Positions 18,956 through 29,159 of a stretch of DNA of 64,000 nt are shown piece after piece; within the stretch, counting starts at the first letter, position 1; every line of letters begins with the position of its first letter. Location: NCBI RefSeq assembly GCF_963678635.1, contig NC_087064.1:24172539-24236538 (forward strand), written 5' to 3'. This DNA is from Symsagittifera roscoffensis. Taxonomy: Eukaryota > Xenacoelomorpha > Acoela > Convolutidae. Made by a program: the position numbers and the translations under genes. The notes beneath the pieces are model-generated. The model was not told the origin of the DNA. It searched no databases and saw nothing but the letters and a program-made list of their open reading frames with translations.

Positions 18956-20201
18956 CCTAATATTGAGATCTTATCTGATTATTATTATTTTTTCGTGGGG
19001 GATAGCTTGTTTTTGATGAATGTGCGTAATTATAATTGTGTTCCGCAAAAGTGTTTCTTGTGAACGTTCTGCGTGTTTTTGACGGTATTGTCATGGGTCT
19101 ATATGTTTGATGATCCATTTGTGAATATTTTGGAGCAACCGAAGGTTTAACGGTTGATTGTAAGGTTACCTGTGCTAGTGAAGTGTTTGTATTTTTTAGT
19201 GTTGTTAAATTTGGACGTATTGGTGAAATACTTTGTTGTGTAGTTGTTGTTGTTTGGACGATTTCTTCATTTATGAAGTGTGATGGTGTTTGAATATCTT
19301 GTTGAGTGAGATTCCTAGTTCCATTAAGGTTTTCATTGTGTATGACGGTCGAATTTAAACTGTTATTTCGTGTATCAGGTAAAAATGTATTGTAGTTTAA
19401 TATTGTTGCATCAATGGTTAATGGTACTACTCTTACATAATCTCTTGCATAAGATATTGTACTTATTGCTTGACTTGAGATTGATTGTGGGATATTTATG
19501 AATGCATAATGAGACCATTCGGGGTCCCAAACGTAGTCTGACTGTTCTGTGATGGCGGTCTGAAATTTTTTCTTGCTTGCGAAATTAAATCTATATTATG
19601 TGTGAAATAATCTATTATAAACCATGCCAAAATTTTTTGTAAGTCATGTTTTGTATGTTGTGAAACTTCATCTTTAGTGAAATTTTCTTTAATTATATGT
19701 GGGAAAGTTGAAAATAGTGTGATTTCATGTCGTACCCTTATATGTTTGGATGTCTCTGTCGGTGAGACATTTGAGATTGGGGTTTCGTTTTCTAATATTG
19801 AAATATAACTAAATATTATTGCAAAAACTTCATTAGTAAATATGAAGTTTGCTCTTTGTGAGTTATGATATTGTATGCTTTTTATATATTCTAAGAATAC
19901 TTTTGAAAATTCTAAGTCAAGATCGTCTGTTTTAATTACATATCTGCGGTGATTCGGGCTTGGTGTACTGAATTCTATGGTGTAGATTCCGTTGTGTTAA
20001 ATTACATATATCTTTGAGATAGTGATCAATAATTTGTCTTTTGATTCTTACATCTGGGAACTCTGCTTTACATGGGCTGATTCCGGGTTCAAACAAATTT
20101 AGGAGAAAATTCTTGCAAAGATCATATTGTCCTCTATTATCGGGTGCATCTACGAGGAAGGACTATCTTCAGTCATCCTCTGGTCATCATCTGGACTATC
20201 T
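18956..20201 (-). pseudogene. ORF0: long open region upstream of gag, frame-broken
   Basis: The minus strand is open across most of this stretch in three successive frames, with breaks near 20180, 20000 and 19566 (the last at a six-T run). The early part is mixed (DLCKNFLLNLFEPG), the middle helical (KILAWFIIDYFTHNIDL), then comes YVWDPEWSHYAFINIPQ, and the end is Thr/Asn/Gln-rich. It ends at a TAG in frame with gag. It may be an N-terminal Gag extension or a separate protein. No domain recognised; copy 2 cannot be compared because that region is outside the window. Confidence 0.5.
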
Positions 20202-20669
20202 TCACTTGGAGTGTGTGTTTGGCTCATTTTTTCGTTTAATGACTGTTAATAGGTAATTATCGATGTGTCTAATTGGTTGATTCCAATTATACAAGTTTAC
20301 TGGTTTTTGTTTATATTGCTTTTTTATTCTTCTTTTTCCTCTTTTTGATGAATTTGAAGTTGTTTCTGAGTCGGAAAAATATAATTGACCGTGAATGGGG
20401 CAATTTTTATCAATAGATTCTTTTAATTTATAAAGTTGGTCTAAATTGCTGGCTTCTGATTCTGAAAATGCGTTTCTATTTTTTGAAAATCTTTTTCGTG
20501 TGATTTGTCTTTGTTTGGTTATTATTTTCCTTTTTAGTGTTTGTCGTTTTGTTCTAATATATCCAACTGTTTGTGTATGAGGTGTGATTACAAGGTCGTA
20601 TTTTTTGTTATCTATTTCACAGTTGTGTAAAACGAATGTTTGTTTGTTTCCTTGATTTTTAAATGACAT
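20202..20669 (-). CDS. ORF0 N-terminal part, basic protein
   Basis: 155 codons, rich in Lys and Arg (about residues 40-65 and 110-125). It begins MSFKNQGNKQTFVLHNCE and is the first ORF after the leader. It ends just before a region open in another frame, so it is probably the start of the longer ORF0. An RNA-binding or matrix-like role would suit the charge, but no family is recognised. Confidence 0.45.
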   Translation of the reverse strand: MSFKNQGNKQTFVLHNCEIDNKKYDLVITPHTQTVGYIRTKRQTLKRKIITKQRQITRKRFSKNRNAFSESEASNLDQLYKLKESIDKNCPIHGQLYFSDSETTSNSSKRGKRRIKKQYKQKPVNLYNWNQPIRHIDNYLLTVIKRKNEPNTHSK

Positions 20670-21887
20670 AAGGTTTAGGATGACGGATGCAAAAAGTTGT
20701 TAGATGATTTCTACTTTCTTAAACTGTTAGTCCTTACGATTTTTTGGTTAGCTTAACCTGGGTCTATTTGTTCAGGGTTGGAGAGAAAAGTATATCGATT
20801 CCGAAGAATGATTTTTTACTTTCTCGTGGCTAATATAAGCTAAGGTGTTAACTTACTTAATCTTACTTAGGGGTAGTGATTGTGTTCAAGGGTTGGAGAA
20901 TAGTAAATCGATCCACAAGGTTCAGGTATAATTAGAACGCGAGTAATTCGTTAGATACTATTTTAAACTTACTAAGTCTAATATTTATCCTGGGTCTGAT
21001 AAGAGGAGGGTTCAAGTGAAGGATGAATAACCGAAGTTCTTCACTGTTTATCCTAATTTGAATGATTAGTTTTGTTCAAAAATTTCTATTAGTCTTGGGT
21101 TTTTTGAAAGGGTTGGATAGTGAATCGACGTTTGAGGTCGTTAGACACTTGCTAAGTGGGTGGGAGAGAACAAAATTGTTCTTTTTGATCCAAGGATAGG
21201 CCTTGATGATCAGGTTTTAAATTTAATAAAATAGAAAAATTTAATGTAGATCCAAGGATAAGCCTTGATGATCTGATTTTAAAATTATATTTTAAGTTTT
21301 AAATGGTTTAAATTGTTCAAAATGTTAGTTTTTGATATTTAGTGAGCTTATGATTGCTGTTATGTTTAGGTGATGAAGCTGGGGCAACAGATGATTTTTA
21401 TGATTACTAACAATTTATTGTCATACTACTAATTTTTGTTTTGATTTTCAATAAATATTTTCGAAACATGTTTTATATAATACTGCAGATTTTAGGAAAA
21501 CGATCTGAGATCTTTTTATCAATCGTTATTGTATATTAATAGTTTTGTTTAGCGCCTGAAATGATCATGAAGATTGACTTGAAGATTTTATGTATGCAAA
21601 TGAAAATCTAAATTCATTGCTAATAAAATTCTAAATATAAAAGTTTGTGTTGGCTTTTGCCGTACTATCATATAACTATTTGGTAAGTTTCTACTTTGTC
21701 GTATGTCGTCTCTGGTTCGAGGTCTTCTTCCAATTCCGGGTAGTTCTATTATCGTTCAGATATTGGCTCTGATCTATTGAGTCGTAGAGACATTTCGATT
21801 AAATTATCGTCGTATAACATTTTGAAAATGTTTTGTCTAAATTCTAATCTATTTTTGGTTAATTCTAAGCTATTAAGGTCTTGTTCG
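20670..21887 (-). promoter_or_regulatory. 5' leader with short repeats
   Basis: About 1.2 kb between the primer-binding region and the first ORF, with no ORF. It contains a 25-bp direct repeat built on gatccaaggata and gccttgatgatc (21187-21216 and 21250-21279). Three dispersed copies of a gggttgga...atcga motif lie near 20776, 20890 and 21110. Leaders of retroelements carry packaging signals and, in gypsy of Drosophila, an insulator made of repeats. Either is possible here. Confidence 0.45.
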
Positions 21888-21905
21888 AGACTTATGGTAG
21901 CACCA
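21888..21905 (-). promoter_or_regulatory. Candidate primer-binding site
   Basis: Two bases inside the 5' LTR the minus strand reads TGGTGCTACCATAAG. A TGG start at this position is what complementarity to a tRNA CCA end predicts. I could not match the rest to a specific tRNA. Confidence 0.5.
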
Positions 21906-21907
21906 GA

Positions 21908-22317
21908 TGAGTTAGAACCGATGTGGTTAACTCATAGAGTAATTTCGGATAGGGTACACCGTCTGCTCGTCACGCTATCTTATTTTCGGCCGGATAGATT
22001 CGTGCAACTTCTTAGTCTAATACCGATCCTAATCTTACTCTTATACTATCTAGTCTCAGGTTGTTTAACTAGTCTCTGCTAGGCTCAATAGATCTAGGGT
22101 ATACTGGTTTATTGCGGCTGCTGAAGTTCTCTTGGAGAGGCAACTAATTTCTAAGTTAAATTCAAATCTCTCTGGTGCTGAAATTACAAGTAATTTCAGC
22201 ACTTACAAATAAGTGGGTTGTTAGTTAGATGGATCATGATTGGTTAATATTAAATACTTTACAGTGGTAAAATATCTAATTTATCCAATCATACAATGTA
22301 GTTTAGATCAGGTTCCA
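21908..22317 (-). repeat. 5' LTR of copy 1
   Basis: 410 bp, nearly identical to 4058-4466 (one indel, one substitution). On the minus strand it starts TGGAACC and ends CTCA. It contains the same hairpin at 22175-22202. It is followed outward by the CTAG target duplication. Confidence 0.93.
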
Positions 22318-22321
22318 CTAG
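22318..22321. repeat. Target-site duplication CTAG (right)
   Basis: Matches 4054-4057 and fixes the right boundary of the 18-kb element. Confidence 0.85.
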
Positions 22322-22439
22322 CCTTGTATATATGCGCGCTATTAAATTACATTAAGTTGAATTTAAATGAAGTAAATTAGCCAAACAATGTGCCAATAAA
22401 GGCAATTTGCAGCACGTTTAAGTTGACAAAAGGCTTAAC

Positions 22440-22785
22440 AAGAAAAATGGAACCGGAAAATTCGTTCTTTCGATTACTTCTTAAACTTTTTGAGCACAAA
22501 TGTTTGCTTCTGGCTTAAGGAGTCCTTAAATACAAGCTTCTGATATACAAGTCTTGTTTAACTCGGGTACCATATCATATGAGTAAAGTGCTCGCCTCAA
22601 TTCAATTTGGAATGGTTTCGTGTATGCTTCAATGGGGCAGAGTTTAATGGGTGTTATTGTTCATAATGTTATCAATGCATTAATATCAATCGGCTTTTGA
22701 AATAATTTCGGTCAAAACTTCTGTCTTGAGAAAATTTCTGCCTGGAGAAAAACACTCCGAGCACAAATATTCTGACCCCTTAACT
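22440..22785 (+). repeat. Decayed R1 copy
   Basis: Recognised by the motifs 'caattcaatttggaatgg' and, near its end, 'ctccgagcacaaatattctg', the counterpart of the R1 block ccgagcacaaatattccg. The rest has drifted. The flanking stretch 22786-23373 holds nothing I can name. Confidence 0.45.
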
Positions 22786-23373
22786 ATCCAAAAGATCTCT
22801 TTTTCTTAAACTATCTGTCGACATCCTGAAAACAGTAATTTTTATGAGGCAGCGCGCAAAAAAAAGCACAATTTTTTTGAGCAAAATTTCAAAAAATTTC
22901 CTAAAAACGGCATTGCTGTCCTGATTTTTTTTCAAAAACTTGCCAGTGGTACAGAAAATGTCAAAAGAGGAAGGCGTTATGGTACGAGTCATATTATAAG
23001 TCGATCTACTATTTGAACTTCAATCTAAAAAACAAGTTTAGGAAATCGAATAGCATTATATCGAGAACCTCGGTATGGAGTTTTGGACAAAGATATAAAA
23101 AACTGACCACTCTTTTCATATGACCAATGAAGGCTCTTTTGTTCCAACCAAGTGCGAGATCTTACATCAAAAATTTTTGATCACATTACGTGATTGTTAC
23201 AAAAGTCTGCGGACTAATTGAGACGTGACAAAAAAAAACTTTAGCCTCGTATTTAGCCTCGTAAAACCCCATTACAACATCTGATTTTCGAAAAATGACA
23301 ACTCTGCATCATGACAACTCTTCTGACAACGCTTTTTCGCAAAGTTTGTTTTTTACTACACGATCAAACATAC

Positions 23374-23592
23374 ATGCTTGTTGAGATTGGTCATCGGTCG
23401 AGTTGAGCAGTTTGAATACGTTGCCGTAGCATACTAGTGCAGTGCCCACCGGCAGCACGTAGGCCAGCACGAAGAAGAAAGAGTAGGCCACCAGATTGGC
23501 CTTCGCTCCCCATCCTTCACGGCAGATGTGAGTCTTGTCGGAAGGGTTAATCCACGTGGCAATCATGAAGGGCAGACACGCAACCAGCGAAA
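23374..23592 (-). CDS. GPCR exon: end of TM4, extracellular loop 2, TM5
   Basis: On the minus strand the exon follows a TTCTTTAG acceptor and joins in phase to the exon at 36035. It encodes FSLVACLPFMIATW (TM4), then ...THICREGW, whose Cys is the conserved loop-2 cysteine, and TM5 with VLAYVLPVGTALVCYG (P5.50). The donor GTATGT (revcomp of 23368-23373) gives 219 nt. If this donor were not used, the frame would stop at 23309. The receptor is a class A peptide-type GPCR; galanin/allatostatin-A-like is a guess. GC content is visibly higher than in the introns. TM6-TM7 were not found in the window. Confidence 0.8.
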
Positions 23593-23839
23593 CTAAAGAA
23601 CAGATTGGAACTGAATGTGCGACCAGAAAAGTCACTGTTAAGTTCCATTCGAACTTTAAAAGGTCGCAAATTCGATGTCACAAAGTATAAAGCTACAAAG
23701 CGTTAAAATATATGTTTCAAAATTACTTTTATACTTTTTGTAATTTGCAGAATATACTTTTCATAGGGAGGCGGGAAAGAGGCTTTTATGCGATATCTTA
23801 AGACTATTGACTTATAGTTCGAGCTGTGAAAACTTAAGA

Positions 23840-24055
23840 GTGCGGTCTCTATTTAGACTACCGCGTATTCATACTCGTCAGTAAGCAGACAAATGTCATA
23901 TTAACCAATCAGAATCGAGATGAGAAAGCAAATTTACGAAATAAATAATTATCAATTATTCATTTTTTCCTTGTCTCGATTCTGATAGGTTAATACAGTA
24001 TTTGTCTAATTACTGACGAGTCTGAATACGCGGTTGTCTAAATACTGCCTCATAA
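23840..24055. mobile_element. MITE with long (about 77 bp) inverted repeats
   Basis: Left arm tttagactaccgcgtattc ... accaatcagaatcgag and right arm ctcgattctgataggtt ... aatacgcggttgtctaaa are inverted copies with about 85% identity by eye, around an AT-rich loop of about 50 bp. No ORF and no clear target duplication. A typical fold-back MITE within the GPCR intron. Confidence 0.65.
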
Positions 24056-24090
24056 CCAAAAATTTGAATTCGAGCTATGTGAAAAGTTCG

Positions 24091-24457
24091 GTGGAATCCC
24101 TCATGCGCGAAGGTCCGAATGCGCAAAAATATAAATCAGCCAATCAGATTTCAGTAATCTAAAATTTGGAAAGAAAGTAAACATTTCCAGGGACTGGGGT
24201 ATTGAGATTGGCCGAATATAAAAACGGCAGAAATATACAAAACTTTAATATTGTCATTGACCGCCGCAAAATTGGGACAAGTTTTACATTTCAAGGGTTT
24301 CGTAATGAAAGAAGCAAACTGTTTCTTCGTTTACTTCTCTTTAATTGAATGGCAACTGCTTCTTTTTAAAAATTGACATTCGGCTAATTTTGTTTTCGGT
24401 TTTTCGCACACAATTTTTTTTTGCGCATTCGGTCCTTCGCGCATTAGAATAGCCCCC
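24091..24457. mobile_element. MITE with 9-bp target duplication
   Basis: Termini gtggaatccctcatgcgcga... and ...tcgcgcattagaatagcccc are inverted and include a near-perfect 27-bp inverted core (atgcgcgaagg...gcgcaaaaa). Identical aaaagttcg flanks lie at 24082-24090 and 24458-24466. The size of the duplication (8 or 9 bp) suggests a hAT or related superfamily. Non-coding. Confidence 0.7.
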
Positions 24458-24862
24458 AAAAGTTCGAGCTATGTGAGAGTCTGAATTGATTACAAGCCAT
24501 TTCTCAGCACTGAGAATCACTTTGAACGCCTTTTACATAATTCGAATCGTTAAAGAAAAACAACACTTCAATTAAAAACCCAACTCTACAAACATCTTAA
24601 TGAATATTCAGCTTGAAGATTTCAAACCAAAAACGTTTTTTCAAAAATCGCAGCAAAATGTAATTTAGTTACATTGTCGCAAAAAGGTTAAAATCCGCGT
24701 TGGTCTGTTGACTATAAATGCTTTTCGAACACAATCATACATATGTTATCAACAGGAAACTGTTCATCATAGTCTTCGTATTCTCTAACACTCTTTAACA
24801 CAATTACATCACAAATTATCACAGATCCTGTCATAGATTTATCACAGATGAGAAAATTATAA

Positions 24863-25461
24863 CAAGACTGCTCGTATCAGGGCGAAGCCCTGAATATTCC
24901 GACTGCCTTTTAAGGTTTATGGAGCAGTAATAACGTTAAAAAATTAAATGTAATAAATTTTTTTTTAATTTGAAATTTTTCATGAAAATCATCCCCCCAC
25001 ACGCCATTTAAAGTACAAAAAGATATATTTAGCTCCTTGTAACCAATCAATTATGGCAAATAAGCTTCTTTTAACCAATTTGGAACGATTTTAAGACGGA
25101 TTAACTCTCCACTTACGCGTTAATAGTGCGAAATATATCGCGCGTTAATTATCACAAATTGGCCAAAATGGCAATCTTTAAACCCCCATAACTTTACGAA
25201 AAATTTTAACTTTAAAAAATTAACTTTATGAAGATTTTAAAAAAAATTAATTTTATGAAATATCTTTGAAATCAGGTGAAAATCAGGTGAAATATCAGGT
25301 GAGATATCTTTTCAAATTTTAGCTCAGGACAACAATACCTTTTGAATGATATAAAAAAATTCCGTCAAAAATGGCTAGTTAAAAAAGTCGAAATTTGTCT
25401 GAAGAAAAAAAAAACCCACCCCGAGCACATATTCCGTTACTTTCGTATCGAAAGTCGGAAC
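24863..25461 (+). repeat. R1 repeat, full-length copy
   Basis: R1 is defined here as a non-coding repeat of about 500-600 bp. It begins caagactgctcgtatcaggg and has a 7-bp-stem hairpin (tcagggc, GAA loop, gccctga) within the first 35 bases. It ends at a second hairpin built from actttcg and cgaaagt and closes with gtcggaac. Internal landmarks are cacgcca, a gcgcgttaatt palindrome-rich block and ccgtcaaaaatggctagtta. No ORF and no RNA polymerase III boxes were recognised. This copy contains some extra tandem caggtgaaat units near 25274-25305. Confidence 0.75.
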
Positions 25462-25873
25462 AATAATAAAACAAACGTTTTATCACAAACTTTGAGGTCA
25501 AAATCCCTTAAGCCCCAAAAAGTGAACAATTTTCTGGCATAGCTTTGGTTTACGGAGAAATAAAATAAATCAAATACACTCGATCTACAGAAATGTCACT
25601 TAAGTTTATTCAATTTCAATTAATTAAGGGCACTACATTCAGCAGAAAGAAAATAATTTTCATTCCGTAAATTCTACCCGCTGTCTGCCAAAAAATATCT
25701 TCGCAAGCAATTTTTTTTAAAAAAAATCACGCCAAAAGGCTGTTTATTGATTTTTTTTTTAAATAATTTAGCAAAAGAATGAAACATAGCTGAGAAACAG
25801 TTGCTCTTTTTTCTCGACCTTCAAATGCAAATCTTCTTTCTGAAGTTTTTGAACGGCCGATTTTAAACTTGAA

Positions 25874-26375
25874 CAAGACTGCTCGTATCAGGGCGAAGCC
25901 CTGAATGTTCCGACTGCCTTTTAATGTTTAATAAAATGTAATAAAAATGAACAAAAAGTTTCTAAAATTTGAAATTTTTTATGAAAATCATCACCCCACA
26001 CGCCATATAAAGTACAAAAGGATAGATTTCGCTCCTTGTAACAAATCAATTATGGCAAATAAGCTTCTTCCAACTAATTTGGAACGATTTCTAAGACGGA
26101 TTAAATCTCCGCTTACGCGTTAATAGCGCGAATTATATCGCGCGTTAATTGTCCCAAATTGGTCAAAATGGCAATCTTTAAACCCTCATAACTTCACAAA
26201 AAATGATCACAGGTGAAATATCTTTTCAAATATAAGCTCAGGACAACAATAGCTTTCGAATTATATAAAAAAAGTTCCGTCAAAAATGGCTAGTTAAAAA
26301 GTCGAAATTTGTCTGAAGAAAAAAAAACCCACCCCGAGCACAAATATTCCGTTACTTTCGTATCGAAAGTCGGAA
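25874..26375 (+). repeat. R1 repeat copy (first of three in tandem)
   Basis: Full-length with both terminal hairpins. It is followed after only about 8 bases by the next copy in the same orientation. Confidence 0.75.
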
Positions 26376-26382
26376 AAACGAA

Positions 26383-26915
26383 ACAGCTCGTATCAGGGCA
26401 AAGCCCTGAATGTTCCGACTGCCTTTCAAAGTTAATGGAGCAGTAATAACATAAATATCATTAACAAATTAAACGTAAAAAAAATGGAACAAAAAATTTC
26501 AAAAATTTGAAACTTTTTCCATGAAAATCATCACCCCACACGCCATATAAACTACAAAAGAATAGATTTCGCTCCTTGTAACAAATTGATTATGGCAAAT
26601 AAGCTTCCTTCAACCAATTTGGAACGATTTCTAAGACGGATTAAATATCCGCTTACGCGTTAATAGCGCGAAATATATCGCGCGTTAATTGTCCCAAATT
26701 GGTCAAAATGGTAATCTTTAAACCCTCATGACTTTACAAAGAATAATCAAAAGTGAAATTTTTTTTCAAATTTAAGCTCAGGACAACAATACTTTTTGAA
26801 TGATGTAAAAAAAATTCCGTCAAAAATGGCTAGTTTAAAAGTCGAAATTTGTCTGAAGAAAAAAAAACCCACCCGAGCACAAATATTCCGTTACTTTCGT
26901 ATCGAAAGTCAGAAC
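26383..26915 (+). repeat. R1 repeat copy (second of three in tandem)
   Basis: The 5' end is slightly eroded (acagctcgtatcagggc, with the first hairpin arm pair changed to gggcaaagccc). The 3' hairpin is intact. It directly abuts the next copy. Confidence 0.75.
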
Positions 26916-26917
26916 AA

Positions 26918-27443
26918 CAAGACTGCTCGTATCAAGGCGAAGCCTTGAATGTTCCGACTGCCTTTTAGGTTTTATGAAGCAGTAAAAACATTAAAAAAAC
27001 TAAATGTAAAAAAAAATTGAAATTTTTTTTTCTTAAATTTGAATTTTTTTTGAAAAATCATCCCCCCACACGTCATAATAAGTATTAAGTGACAAATTTT
27101 GCTCCTGTTAACAAATCATTTATGGCATATAAGCTTTTTTGAACCAATTTGGAACGATTTCTAAGACGGATTAAATCTCACTTACGCGTTAATAGCTCGA
27201 AATATATCGCGCGTTAATTGTCCCAAATTGGCCAGAATGGCAATCTTTAAACCCCCATAACTTTACGAAAAAAAATCAGAGGTGAAATAATTTTTCAAAT
27301 TTAAGCTCAAGACAACAATACCTTTTGCATGATAAAAAAAAATTCCGTCAAAAATGGCTTGTTATAAAGTCGAATTTTGTCTGAAGGAAAAAAACCCCTC
27401 CCGAGCACAAATATTCCGTTACTTTCGTAACGAAAGTCGGAAC
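26918..27443 (+). repeat. R1 repeat copy (third of three in tandem)
   Basis: The 5' hairpin reads tcaaggc, gaa, gccttga: both arms differ from the other copies in a paired way, so the stem is preserved. The 3' hairpin reads actttcg/cgaaagt with a TAA loop. Confidence 0.75.
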
Positions 27444-29159
27444 AATTACGCTGTTTGAATTAACAAAAAGACAATTTTTTTTGGATTCAATTATTAATAC
27501 TTATTGAATTTAAAAGTTTTTTTTACATCAAGGATATTTCAAAGTAGATGAATGATACCATCAATCAGGTTACAAATAAGAATGTGAGAGGCGTTGATGC
27601 TGATGACCAACATCTAGGTATCTGGTAAGAGTGCACGTACAGAAAAAGTGATTGACTTGAAAACTTTTTGTTAAAAAGCGAATGAGCAGTTGAGGATAAG
27701 GGATTGTTGTACCATTAGGGATTCGATCCTGATCAAAATCCTCTATTTGATCTGAGAAAAAATCTTGGGTGATTTTTACGAAAAGAAAAACAAATTTCTT
27801 GATTATTTGTTTTTCTGAGATTTGGGATACACTAAAGTTACGGAGAGCTCATTAGTGCGTACCACATTATGCCGGGTACTGAAAGTCTACCACATGGATT
27901 GACCCCTAGGGCTTAAGTGAAACTTGTTAGGTTGGAAGGCAAATTACCAAATTACAAAATAAGAAAGCTTTTGAATAACAAAATCAACAAATTGAACGAG
28001 AAGAAAATATTCAGGAACGAGAGCTCATCTAATCGAATCATACATAAACCAACAGGCAGCCAAAAATGGTTTCAAGACTTCTGTCTTGAAATTTGTGTAA
28101 AAAAGAGCGTGGACAATTATGTTATCAAAAAGTGGACCACGAAGACGATTAAAAAAAAATACGGAAAATTCTAACAAAAAACAACCCATTTCTAATAGAG
28201 CAACAAGTTCTGAGCGCGGTGCATCCAAAATAGAAATTGAGGAGAGAATCCTGAAACTGTATGCTAGATTTTCTCCCGAAAAAAAGGAAAGGAAATGTCC
28301 ATCAAAACTTAAATTTTGAGTTAATAACTTTGATGTAGTTATTAACCTTGCATCGGTTGAAAATGCAAAAGCGTTGACACTACAGAAAAAACTGTTCACT
28401 CTTGAAAAATTGTCTTTTTCTCAATATCTGTTTTTTTCAAATTTCCTCATGCATAGACAAATCCAACTTTTACAATTCGGCAAGAAGCGAACGAGTTCTT
28501 CTTTTCTTGTATCTATTGCTTTTTTATTTCAAATGCCAAAAAATATGGAATATGCTAAACACACAAAAACACGATAACGCGCAATAGTCAACAGAAAAGG
28601 TAAAAAAGGTTACAAAATTCTTGAAGTTGAGACTAGTTGGGATTCGCAGCAGAAACAAAAAATATTCCAACCGTAGCATACTTTCTTAAAAGACGAGTAA
28701 CTCATTTCTTATTTTTCTTGTTTTTTTTCGGTGAATTTTATCAATTAGCATTTTTGAGTGTTGCTGCAATTTTTAGCAATTAAGCTCACCCAAAAGTAAA
28801 TATCTTTTCCTGTTTGCATTTTTCATCACCGGAATGAAAAGTGTCTAGTTTATTTAAAGACCCAGAGTACCAAATAATTTCAGCAATTATAGCTGAACGA
28901 AATTTGAAAAAGCAATTTAACAGAACTTTCAAAGTACAAAAAAATTGACTGAAGTCAGAAAAAAAAATTTCTTGAACCAGAGTGCGATTCTCAGCAGTCT
29001 TTTGATCATTACACTTTAAATTAAAAAAAAAACCTGGTTAAAAATTTTTAACAAAATTTTAAAAATTTTGAGCCCAGAATATTAAAACTGGCCATATAAA
29101 CAAAAGAAAACAGATAGGAAAAAAAGGGACATCTATACTTGTATGTCCAATCTTTTGAA
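27444..29159. other. Intronic sequence with possible non-LTR ORF1 remnants
   Basis: Lys-rich open stretches at 27917-28174 and 28119-28319 (plus strand) precede the endonuclease relic downstream. They could be remnants of a non-LTR retrotransposon ORF1 or of its 5' part, but there is no recognisable domain. The remainder shows nothing I can name. Confidence 0.3.

Larger units (their letters stand above)
4058..22317 (-). mobile_element. Complete giant Ty3-like LTR retroelement with env-like module (copy 1)
   Basis: Two direct LTRs of 409 and 410 bp bound an 18,260-bp element flanked by a 4-bp duplication. All element ORFs with recognisable domains are on the minus strand in the order gag, protease, RT, RNase H, integrase, then the accessory/env block. 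RT, the RNase H tail and the GPY/F-type integrase identify the Ty3/Metaviridae group. Typical members are about 5-9 kb, so the size is exceptional. The excess lies in a 1.2-kb leader, about 1.7 kb upstream of gag, and about 8 kb downstream of integrase. It lies in the same orientation as the host GPCR gene, between the last recognised exon and whatever follows. Several ORFs are frame-broken, so this copy as read is probably not autonomous. Confidence 0.93.

Noticed and set aside
22786-23373. TM6-TM7 exon of the GPCR
   Set aside because: Reading both strands gave no CW.P or NP..Y-like motif with splice sites.
24863-27443. CRISPR-like array of repeats
   Set aside because: The units are 500-600 bp transposon-like repeats in animal DNA, with no short regular spacers.
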